Part shown: positions 24,757-31,351 of the stretch, piece by piece | How the letters are laid out: each line of letters opens with the position of its first letter | Numbering within the stretch: the first letter of the stretch is position 1 | Assembly (NCBI RefSeq): GCF_019396385.1 | Contig: NZ_JAHKRN010000023.1 | Location: 1 to 64,000 of the forward strand | DNA: 64,000 nt | Source of the DNA: Nonomuraea harbinensis | Lineage (GTDB): Bacteria > Actinomycetota > Actinomycetes > Streptosporangiales > Streptosporangiaceae | Direction: 5' to 3' | Position numbers and translations under genes: made by a program | The notes under the pieces: generated by a model | Seen by the model: the letters and a program-made list of their open reading frames with translations, nothing else | Databases searched by the model: none | What the model was told of the DNA's origin: nothing

Positions 24757-26232
24757 CTGCCTACACAGCTTTCCCTCCGGGGAGTCTCGAAGTCCTACGG
24801 CGAGCACCGCGTCCTTGACCAGCTCACCTTCAGCATCCGGCCCGGCGAGCGCGCCGGAGTCGTCGGCGAGAACGGCTCCGGCAAGTCCACGCTGCTCAAG
24901 ATCATCGCCGGGGTGGACCAGCCAGACGACGGTGAGGTGACGGTAGCGGCCGCCGGCGGCGTCGGCTACCTGGGCCAGACCCTCAACCTGCCCGACGACC
25001 ACACCGTCCAGCAGGCCGTCGACGCCGCGCTGGCCGAGCTGCGCGCACTCGAGCGCGACATGCAGCGCGCCGCCGAGGAGCAGGACCTGACCCTGTACGG
25101 CGAACTGCTCACCGCCTTCGAGGCCCGTGACGGATACGAGGCCGACGCCCGTGTCGACAAGGCCATGCACGGGCTCGGCCTGGCCCAGATCGAGCGCTCA
25201 CGCGAGCTGTCGACCCTGTCAGGCGGCGAGCAGGCCCGGCTCGGCCTGGCCTGCGTGCTGGCCGCCTCACCAGAGATCCTGCTGCTCGACGAGCCCACCA
25301 ACCACCTGGATGAGGCGGCGCTCACCTGGCTGGAGGACCGGCTGCGCGCCCACAAGGGCACGGTGGTGGCAATCTCACACGACCGGACCTTCCTGGACCG
25401 GGTGGCCACGACGATCCTCGAGGTCGAGGGCGGCACGATCACCAGGTTCGGCGGCGGCTACACCGGATTCCTGACCGACAAGGCGGCCGCCCGGCAGCGC
25501 TGGGAGCAGGCCTACGCCGCCTGGCGGGAGGAGGTTGAGCAGGTCAAGGAGTTCGCCGCGACCACGGCGCGCCGCGTCGCGCGGGGCCGCGAGATGAAGG
25601 ACAACAACAAGATGGCCTACGACCGCAACGCCGGCCGCGTGCAAAGCTCGGTCGCCTCGCGGGTACGGCAAGCCACAGAACGCCTGCGCCGCCTAGAAGC
25701 CGACCCGGTACCGCGACCGCCCAAGCCTTTGTGTTTCCGCGGCAGGTTCGCGGGCGCTGGCACGCACGTCGACCACGGCAGGCTGCGGATCGAACCGGGC
25801 GACCGGTTGCTGATCACCGGGCCGAACGGCGCGGGCAAGTCGACGCTGCTGGCGGCTATCGCGGCCCAGGCCGGTCGGCGGGCAGGTTACCTCGCGCAGG
25901 AAGTCACCTTCGACCCCGAAAAGACGGTCATGGAGACCTACGGCGGCGACCCAGAAGCCCTGCTCGCGACGGGCCTGTTCCACCGCGAGGCGCTGCACCT
26001 CAAAGTCGGCGCACTGTCCGAGGGCCAGCGGCGGCGACTGGCGCTGGCCGAAGTGCTGGCGGGCGAACACGACCTGCTGCTGCTGGACGAACCCACCAAC
26101 CACCTCTCGCTCACCCTGGTCGAGGAGCTCGAGCAGGCGCTCGGCGACTACCAGGGCACGCTCGTGGTGGTCACGCACGACCGGGCGCTACGGCGTCGCT
26201 TCACCGGTAAGGAGATCGCTCTTTCATGTTGA
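24757..26232 (+). CDS. ABC-F family ATPase (probable ribosomal-protection resistance protein)
   Basis: A 491-residue soluble protein with two ABC domains and no membrane part. NBD1: GENGSGKST, LSGGEQARLGLA, LLLDEPTNHLD. NBD2: GPNGAGKST, LSEGQRRRLALAE, LLLDEPTNHLS. This is the ABC-F layout; antibiotic-resistance members displace drugs from the ribosome. The frame has no ATG/GTG before NBD1: family alignment (PTQLSLRGVSKSYG) and a GGAG site 5 nt upstream point to CTG at 24757 as the start. Starting at the first GTG (24913) would delete Walker A. It overlaps vgb by 7 bp. Confidence 0.88.
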   Translation: MPTQLSLRGVSKSYGEHRVLDQLTFSIRPGERAGVVGENGSGKSTLLKIIAGVDQPDDGEVTVAAAGGVGYLGQTLNLPDDHTVQQAVDAALAELRALERDMQRAAEEQDLTLYGELLTAFEARDGYEADARVDKAMHGLGLAQIERSRELSTLSGGEQARLGLACVLAASPEILLLDEPTNHLDEAALTWLEDRLRAHKGTVVAISHDRTFLDRVATTILEVEGGTITRFGGGYTGFLTDKAAARQRWEQAYAAWREEVEQVKEFAATTARRVARGREMKDNNKMAYDRNAGRVQSSVASRVRQATERLRRLEADPVPRPPKPLCFRGRFAGAGTHVDHGRLRIEPGDRLLITGPNGAGKSTLLAAIAAQAGRRAGYLAQEVTFDPEKTVMETYGGDPEALLATGLFHREALHLKVGALSEGQRRRLALAEVLAGEHDLLLLDEPTNHLSLTLVEELEQALGDYQGTLVVVTHDRALRRRFTGKEIALSC

Positions 26233-27062
26233 TCGACGGTTCACCGTACGGCATCACCTGCGGCCCCGACGGCGCGCTCTGGTTCACCCTCGTCCATCAG
26301 GGCCGCATCGGCCGGGTCGTGCCGGGTGCGGAACCCACGCTGTTCCCTCTCGATCCGGCCGACGGTCAGCCCACGGTCATCACCCCGGGACCGGACGGCG
26401 CGCTGTGGTTCACCGAGTTCGCCGGCGGCCGGATCAGGCGGATCACCGTGGACGGCGTTGTCACCACGTTCGATGTGGCCTCGCCGTACGGCATCGCCGC
26501 CGGCCCCGACGGGGCCATGTGGTTCACCCAACTGCAGGACGACCGGATCGGACGCATCACCCCAGACGGGCAGGTGTCGTCGTACCCGCTGCCCGGCACC
26601 GGCGCGATGCCCTCCGCGATCACCGCAGGGCCGGACGGCGCGCTGTGGTTCACGCTCAACCAGGGCAACGCGATCGGCCGCATCACGACCGGCGGCGAGG
26701 CGTCGACGTACCCACTGCCCACACCGGGCGCGGCACCGGTCGGCATCTCCCCGGGACCGGATGACGCGCTGTGGTTCGTGGAGATCGGCGCCGGCCAGGT
26801 CGGCCGGATCGACACCTCGGGCGCGATCATCGAGTTCCCGCTGCCCGACCGCGCCGCCCGGCCGCACGCCATCGTGGCCGGGCCGGACGGCGCGCTCTGG
26901 CTTACCGAGTGGGGTGCCAGCAGGCTGGCCCGTGTCACGACCGACGGGAAGATCGAGGAGTTCCCGCTGGAGGGCGCGGAACCTCACGGCCTCGCCGTCG
27001 GTCCGGACGGGGCGATCTGGGTCGCGATGGAGTCCGGTGCCCTGACGCGTCACAGCGTGTAG
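26226..27062 (+). CDS. vgb: Virginiamycin B lyase (streptogramin B lyase, seven-bladed propeller)
   Basis: A 278-residue protein made of seven repeats, each carrying GPDGALWFT or a variant about every 40 residues, the signature of the Vgb beta-propeller. Vgb linearises streptogramin B antibiotics by lyase cleavage of the ester bond. The family's catalytic His/Glu cluster appears preserved by spacing: RPH (His 214), EPH (Glu 252, His 254) and a Glu near 269. The start ATG lies inside the 3' end of the ABC-F gene (7-bp overlap). Some Vgb-like propellers have other roles, so resistance is a strong inference rather than proof. Confidence 0.85.
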   Translation: MLIDGSPYGITCGPDGALWFTLVHQGRIGRVVPGAEPTLFPLDPADGQPTVITPGPDGALWFTEFAGGRIRRITVDGVVTTFDVASPYGIAAGPDGAMWFTQLQDDRIGRITPDGQVSSYPLPGTGAMPSAITAGPDGALWFTLNQGNAIGRITTGGEASTYPLPTPGAAPVGISPGPDDALWFVEIGAGQVGRIDTSGAIIEFPLPDRAARPHAIVAGPDGALWLTEWGASRLARVTTDGKIEEFPLEGAEPHGLAVGPDGAIWVAMESGALTRHSV

Positions 27063-27286
27063 GCGAGCGTGAGCACCTGGAACTCGAACTCCATCGCCTG
27101 GCCGGAGATTCCGGCCAGGTCCCCGGTCCCGGAATTGGGGATGATATTCCCGTAGCTGGACTGATCAGGGCCGTCGGCCAGGCCGCCGTGCTGGATGACG
27201 ATGGTGCCGTGCCGACCGTCCAGCACGCCCTCGATCCTTTCGGAGGCCACGTAGCCCCCGCCCGCCGTTCCCTGCGTGGTGAGCAC
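27050..27286 (-). pseudogene. DUF3224 protein, N-terminally truncated
   Basis: About 78 residues match the C-terminal part of DUF3224 proteins: a GGYVASERIEGVLDGRHGTIVIQH strand region (broken here as GYVASERIEG ... TIVIQHGG) and PNSGTGDLAGISG. Full members have roughly 130 residues. The N-terminal half is missing and the frame runs directly into unrelated recombinase-like sequence at about 27295, so it is a deletion remnant. Its 3' end overlaps vgb by 13 bp convergently. Confidence 0.65.
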
Positions 27287-27297
27287 CTCAGCGACGC

Positions 27298-27446
27298 CTG
27301 GCGGTAAAGCGTGGCGCGGCTGACGCCGAGCCGTTCGGCGATCTGAGCGACGGGTGTAGCGGCGCTTGCCGTCGGCGCCCGTGATGTCATACAGGGCCGG
27401 GCCATCTCGACGCCGTGAGTGTCCAGGGCCGGTGGGCGGCCACCGA
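27298..27446 (-). pseudogene. C-terminal fragment of a serine recombinase (Hin/resolvase-type HTH)
   Basis: About 50 residues on the minus strand: GGRPPALDTHGVEMARP, then a spacer, then PVAQIAERLGVSRATLYRQ. This is the HTH_7 DNA-binding end of DNA invertases and Tn3-type resolvases. The catalytic N-terminal domain is absent and the downstream frame reads into the DUF3224 remnant. Confidence 0.6.
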
Positions 27447-27499
27447 CCGCGGCGGCAGGCACAAGGACCCCGACCACGTATGCGCGCGACCTACACCCG

Positions 27500-27945
27500 C
27501 ACCCAAGGGGGTACGGCACCTGTTCGCCGCCCTGAACCTGGGCCGCAACAAGATGTACGGACACATCAAGAGGCGCAAGCGGCGCGGTGAGTTCCTGGAG
27601 TTCTGCCGCTACCTGCGCAGCCTCTGCCCGACCGACGTCCGGAGGGCGATCATCTGTGACAACTTCAGCTCGCACAAGCACCAAGAAGGACGAGCGGCTC
27701 GGCGGGTGAGCGCAGGCGAACAACGTCGAGATCGCCTACACGCTGGCCGATTCCTCGGGGATGAACCGGATCGAGGCCCAGTTCACCGCGCTGCGGGCGT
27801 TCACTCTCAACGGCGCCGACCACGCCGGCCACCGCGAGCAGGGCAGCATGATCCGCCGTTGCATCGCCTGGCGCAACCGCAACACCGACAATCCCCGCCT
27901 GTGCCGGATCGTCAGGAGGGCGAACGATCCGGTAGCAGGCCACTC
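27500..27945 (+). pseudogene. Degraded IS630-family transposase (C-terminal half)
   Basis: Two plus-strand frames give the IS630 DDE end: GVRHLFAALNLGRNKMYGHIK and FLEFCRYLRSLCP, then AIICDNFSSH with the second Asp of the DDE triad. After a frameshift near 27720 come NNVEIAYTLADSSGMNRIEA with the final Glu, then REQGSMIRRCIAWRN. The N-terminal HTH half is missing. It marks the right side of the IS-relic zone around the resistance cassette. Confidence 0.8.
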
Positions 27946-27973
27946 TCTCGATCGCCGCTGGGCGTCAGGGGCC

Positions 27974-28339
27974 TTAGCTGCCGGCCTGCCGGAGGCTGAT
28001 GAGATTGCCATCGGGGTCGCTGAGGATGGCGAAGACACCGCCGGGCTGCTGACTCGGGGGGCCGATGAACGCAACGCCGCGCTCGGTGAGAGCGCGGTAC
28101 TCCTTGTCAAGATCTTCGCAATCGATGACCAGGCCGCGCAGCGACCCGGGCGGCATCTCATCGAACCAGGTCACCAGGGTCAGGCTGGTCTGAGCGCCGG
28201 GGATGCCGACCTGAATCCAGCGCATCTCATCGCCGAAAGTGGACTCAGCGATGAGGTCGAAGCCCAGCTTGTCGAGGTAGAAGCTCTTGGCTCGGTCCTG
28301 GTCGCTGACCGGCACCGACACGACGGAGATGAACTGCAC
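27974..28339 (-). CDS. VOC (glyoxalase/bleomycin-resistance-like) protein
   Basis: A 121-residue single VOC domain: FISVVSVPVSDQDRAKSFYLDKLGF at the N-terminus (read as VPVSDQDRAKSFY), and DPDGNLISLRQ at the C-terminus, with the family's metal-site positions. The GTG start at 28339 has an excellent AAGGAG ribosome-binding site 4 nt upstream. It is divergent from an ArsR gene, a frequent pairing in which the ArsR controls the VOC gene. Confidence 0.85.
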   Translation of the reverse strand: MQFISVVSVPVSDQDRAKSFYLDKLGFDLIAESTFGDEMRWIQVGIPGAQTSLTLVTWFDEMPPGSLRGLVIDCEDLDKEYRALTERGVAFIGPPSQQPGGVFAILSDPDGNLISLRQAGS

Positions 28340-28350
28340 GGCGCTCCTTC

Positions 28351-28368
28351 TATCGGGTTTCGCCGATA
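28351..28368. promoter_or_regulatory. Candidate ArsR operator between divergent VOC and ArsR genes
   Basis: TATCGG-N6-CCGATA lies in the 44-bp gap between the two start codons, placed to control both directions. Six-base perfect arms. Confidence 0.5.
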
Positions 28369-28383
28369 CCCTATCATTGCGGG

Positions 28384-28704
28384 ATGGGGCGACCACAGGC
28401 TGATGGAGATCCGTTTCGAGCGATCGCCGATCCGACCCGACGGAAGATCATCGAACTGCTCTTCGAACGGCCGCGCACGGCCGGGGAGCTCGCGAACAGT
28501 TTCACCACCTGCCAGTCGACCGTCTCAGAACACCTGGGCATCCTGCGTCGGGCCGCTCTGGTGAGCTACACCGAGCACGCCGGTCGCCGCATCTACACCC
28601 TCGCGCCTTCTCCGCTTACCGAGATCGCCACGTGGTCCGCGCAATACGCCCGGCCGAGACGATCGGAGTCCCTGGAGCGGACTGCGAAGATCAGCCGAGC
28701 GTGA
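28384..28704 (+). CDS. ArsR-family transcriptional regulator
   Basis: A 106-residue winged helix: DPFRAIADPTRRKIIELLFERPRTAGELA, then TCQSTVSEHLGILRRAALVS and a beta-wing YTEHAGRRIYTL. This is the SdpR-like ArsR type that pairs with VOC or SRPBCC genes. It probably represses the divergent VOC gene through the palindrome at 28351-28368. Confidence 0.88.
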   Translation: MGRPQADGDPFRAIADPTRRKIIELLFERPRTAGELANSFTTCQSTVSEHLGILRRAALVSYTEHAGRRIYTLAPSPLTEIATWSAQYARPRRSESLERTAKISRA

Positions 28705-28747
28705 ACGTCCCGGCGCGGATACGGCGCCGGCTGGGAGGGTGGACCTC

Positions 28748-29110
28748 ATGATGGAGGACTTGCGGGACGCCGAGCGCCGACTCCAGGCCGCGCAGCTCGC
28801 TGGAGATGTCGAGGCGCTGGATCGGCTGCTGGATGATCGGCTGATCTTCACCTTCGGTGGGAACGTCGCGACCAAGGCGGACGACCTGGAGCTGCACCGC
28901 ACTCGGGCGCAGGTGCTGACGAAGGTGGCCGAGGAGGAGTTGACCGTGCTCGCCGATGGGCACACCGGGGTGACGTGGTTTCTCGGCACCGTCGAAGGGA
29001 CCGTCTCCGGTACGCCGTTCGCGGCCAGGATGCGCTACACCCGTACGTGGCTGTACGGCGAGGAGCACGGCTGGCGAATCATCGCCGTGCACGCCGGCAC
29101 GACCGATTGA
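28748..29110 (+). CDS. NTF2-like/DUF4440-type protein
   Basis: A 120-residue protein of the SnoaL/NTF2-like fold: RLQAAQLAGDVEALDRLLDDRLIFT at the N-terminus and RTWLYGEEHGWRIIAVHAG at the C-terminus, the usual DUF4440 ends. ATG 28748 is chosen because a GGGAGG ribosome-binding site lies 9 nt upstream; a GTG at 28739 in the same frame is too close to it. It follows the ArsR gene on the same strand with a 43-bp gap. Function unknown. Confidence 0.75.
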   Translation: MMEDLRDAERRLQAAQLAGDVEALDRLLDDRLIFTFGGNVATKADDLELHRTRAQVLTKVAEEELTVLADGHTGVTWFLGTVEGTVSGTPFAARMRYTRTWLYGEEHGWRIIAVHAGTTD

Positions 29111-29158
29111 CCTAGCCGACCACCTTCAGTTCGCGTGAAATCTGGGCCTTGTCGAGAT

Positions 29159-30169
29159 TCACTCATGGTGGGTCCGAGGCTCATGCGTGCTGGAGGGCGA
29201 CGAGCTTCCGGTGACACGAACCGGATCGCGAGACACTACATCCTGCTGTTCCAGCCACTTGAGGATCGCTTGGTTCGTGTCTTCGGGCTTTTCCTGCTGG
29301 ATCCAGTGACCGCAGTCCAGGCCGACCACTTCCACGTTGGGCACGAACTCTGTCAGGTTTCCGGACCTCGGGATCGCCAGGTCCCGGTCGCCGTAGATCA
29401 TGAGGGCGGGCTGTTGGATGATCGGGTTCACGTCCGCCAGCAGATGCCAGTTGCGGTCGAGGTTCCTGTACCAGTTGATGCCGCCCGTGAATCCCGATGA
29501 TTCGAATGCCGAGACGAAGACGGCCAGTTCGCTGTCGCTCATGACGGGCTCGCCGAGGGGTGTGTCCGCCCTGGCGAGATTCATCAGCGCCATGCCCGGC
29601 TCAGGGGCCGCGAAGGGCACGTTCTTGCGATACAAGTTGCGGAGGAATCGGAAGGTGTTGTCGTCGAATACGGCGTCCGCGACGCCCGGCCGCCGATTGA
29701 AGTGGACGAAGTAGAAGTCGCCGCCGAGCATGTCTTCCATGAACTCGATCCACGGCCTTTCTCCGCGCTCCTGGTAGGGCAGGCTCAGGTTGATCACCTT
29801 GTTCACACGGCCGGGGTGCAACAGGGTCAGTCCCCAGACGACGAACGCACCCCAGTCATGGCCGACGAAGGTGGCGTCTTGGTATCCGTAGTGGTCGAGG
29901 AGCGCGACGAGGTCACCCGACAGGTGTTCGATGTCGTAATCCGTCACCTCCGTCGGGCGGGACGAGTTGCCGTAACCCCGCTGGTTCGGTGCGATGACGT
30001 GGTAACCGGCCGCGGCGAGGGCGGGCATCTGGTGACGCCAGGAGAAGGCGTGCTCCGGCCAGCCGTGGCAAAGCACGACAGGCTTTCCCTCGTTTTCTCG
30101 GCCTGCTTCGAAGACTTCGAGTTCCACACCGTTGACCGGAATAAGGGTGGGCTTGGGAAAATTGAGCAT
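29159..30169 (-). CDS. Alpha/beta hydrolase, epoxide-hydrolase-like
   Basis: A 336-residue hydrolase. HGWPEHAFSWRHQ carries the oxyanion HGxP motif of soluble epoxide hydrolases. The nucleophile elbow is GHDWGA, with Asp rather than Ser, as in epoxide hydrolases and dehalogenases. The late GLDCGHWIQQEKP segment supplies the His. ATG 30169 is preferred (GAGGAA upstream); the frame is open further. It is divergent from a WYL regulator with palindromes between them. The last 25 residues run past the normal fold and look unstructured. Confidence 0.85.
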   Translation of the reverse strand: MLNFPKPTLIPVNGVELEVFEAGRENEGKPVVLCHGWPEHAFSWRHQMPALAAAGYHVIAPNQRGYGNSSRPTEVTDYDIEHLSGDLVALLDHYGYQDATFVGHDWGAFVVWGLTLLHPGRVNKVINLSLPYQERGERPWIEFMEDMLGGDFYFVHFNRRPGVADAVFDDNTFRFLRNLYRKNVPFAAPEPGMALMNLARADTPLGEPVMSDSELAVFVSAFESSGFTGGINWYRNLDRNWHLLADVNPIIQQPALMIYGDRDLAIPRSGNLTEFVPNVEVVGLDCGHWIQQEKPEDTNQAILKWLEQQDVVSRDPVRVTGSSSPSSTHEPRTHHE

Positions 30170-30228
30170 CGCGTGTTCCTCATTGTCTTTGCGGATGATC
30201 GGGCGCCGGCGCACCCCTGACAGGCCCG

Positions 30229-30252
30229 GGTGTTCGCTTGCGGTCGACCTCG
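30229..30252. repeat. 24-bp inverted copy of a segment in the WYL gene
   Basis: The reverse complement of this intergenic segment matches 31007-31030, inside the WYL coding region, at 23 of 24 positions. The copies are in opposite orientation about 755 bp apart. Such a match is very unlikely by chance and suggests a past duplication or inversion. Confidence 0.7.
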
Positions 30253-30284
30253 CCGGTGAGGTCGTATCGCCATCCTGCCGACCA

Positions 30285-30309
30285 AAACCGGTCACCCCAC
30301 GACCGGTTT
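30285..30309. promoter_or_regulatory. Operator candidate of the WYL regulator (9-7-9 palindrome)
   Basis: AAACCGGTC-N7-GACCGGTTT has perfect 9-bp arms. It is nested in a wider inverted pair, GCCGAC(C)AAAA near 30277 and TTTTGTCGGC at 30320-30329. It lies 21 bp before the GTG of the WYL gene and 116 bp before the divergent hydrolase start. Confidence 0.65.
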
Positions 30310-30329
30310 CGTGTGAGAGTTTTGTCGGC

Positions 30330-31277
30330 GTGCGAACCGACCGGCTGGTGGCCATCCTCCTGATGCTGCAGCGGCGCGAGCAGGTGACAGCAGCAGAGGT
30401 CTCCCGAGAGCTGGAGGTCTCCGAGCGCACCGCCCGCCGCGACCTCGACGCCCTGGCCATGGCCGGGGTGCCCGTGTACTCGGTGCAGGGCCGAGGTGGC
30501 GGCTGGCGCCTGGTGGGCGGCGCCCGTACCGACCTGTCCGGATTGACCGCGAGCGAGGCCCGCGCCCTGTTCCTGGTCGCCGGCCCGGCCTCGGCTGCGA
30601 CGCCGGCCGTGAAAGCGGCTCTGCGCAAGCTCGTCCATGCCCTGCCGGAGCCCTTCCGGACGCAGGCCGAGGCGGCAGCGTCGTCATTGGTCATGGACCC
30701 GCAGCGATGGGGGTCGAGCCCGGTCGAGCGCCGACCGCCTCGCTTCCTCGACGAGCTCCAGGACGCGGTGATCCGCGGCGTCCAGGTGCGGCTCGGCTAC
30801 GTCGACCGCGACGGCGCCGAAACCGAGAGAACTGTCCACCCGCTGGGCATCGTCGCCAAAGGCCCGTCGTGGTACCTCGTCTCCACCACCGAGACCGGCC
30901 GGCGGACCTTCCGGATCGACCGCGTGTCATCCGCCGACCCGACCGGCGATCCCGTGCACCGGCCCGAGGACTTCGACCTCGCCGAGAGCTGGCGCGAGAT
31001 CGCCGACGAGGTCGACCGCAAACGAACACCGGTGGAGGTCCAGGCGGTCTGCGTTCCCCACGGGATCGGCATACTCCGGATGGGGCTCGGTGCTCGGCTC
31101 GAGGTGGGAGGTTCCACGGCCGACGGCCGCATCGAGGTCGTGATCCGCGGCTACGACGAGTACACGCTCGCCGGCGAGCTCGCGGGGCTGGTCGAATGGC
31201 TCGAGGTGACCGGCCCTCCGGGTGTCCGAGACCACCTGGCCTCGATCGGCAACGCGCTCGCCGAACGCTACCGCTGA
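30330..31277 (+). CDS. WYL-domain transcriptional regulator (DeoR-type HTH)
   Basis: A 315-residue regulator: an N-terminal winged helix (RLVAILLMLQRREQVTAAEVSRELEVSERTARRDLDAL, read in parts) and a central WYL domain (GPSWYLVSTTE, then RTFRIDRVSS). The C-terminal extension is the usual WCX type. GTG 30330 gives the standard family start RTDRLVAIL. It probably controls the divergent epoxide-hydrolase-like gene and itself. Confidence 0.88.
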   Translation: MRTDRLVAILLMLQRREQVTAAEVSRELEVSERTARRDLDALAMAGVPVYSVQGRGGGWRLVGGARTDLSGLTASEARALFLVAGPASAATPAVKAALRKLVHALPEPFRTQAEAAASSLVMDPQRWGSSPVERRPPRFLDELQDAVIRGVQVRLGYVDRDGAETERTVHPLGIVAKGPSWYLVSTTETGRRTFRIDRVSSADPTGDPVHRPEDFDLAESWREIADEVDRKRTPVEVQAVCVPHGIGILRMGLGARLEVGGSTADGRIEVVIRGYDEYTLAGELAGLVEWLEVTGPPGVRDHLASIGNALAERYR

Positions 31278-31351
31278 GACCGTCACCTGACCGGACCGAG
31301 TACGTCAGAACCGTAGGGTGGTTTGCTTAATGATCACATCAGGCGGCGGTC

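Noticed and set aside
24913-26232. GTG at 24913 as the ABC-F start
   Set aside because: It would remove the first Walker A motif and leave half a nucleotide-binding domain; the CTG at 24757 with a GGAG site is better.
26935-27723. A 262-codon minus-strand reading frame through the recombinase fragment
   Set aside because: Only the recombinase HTH segment has protein similarity; the rest is antisense to vgb and to the IS630 relic.
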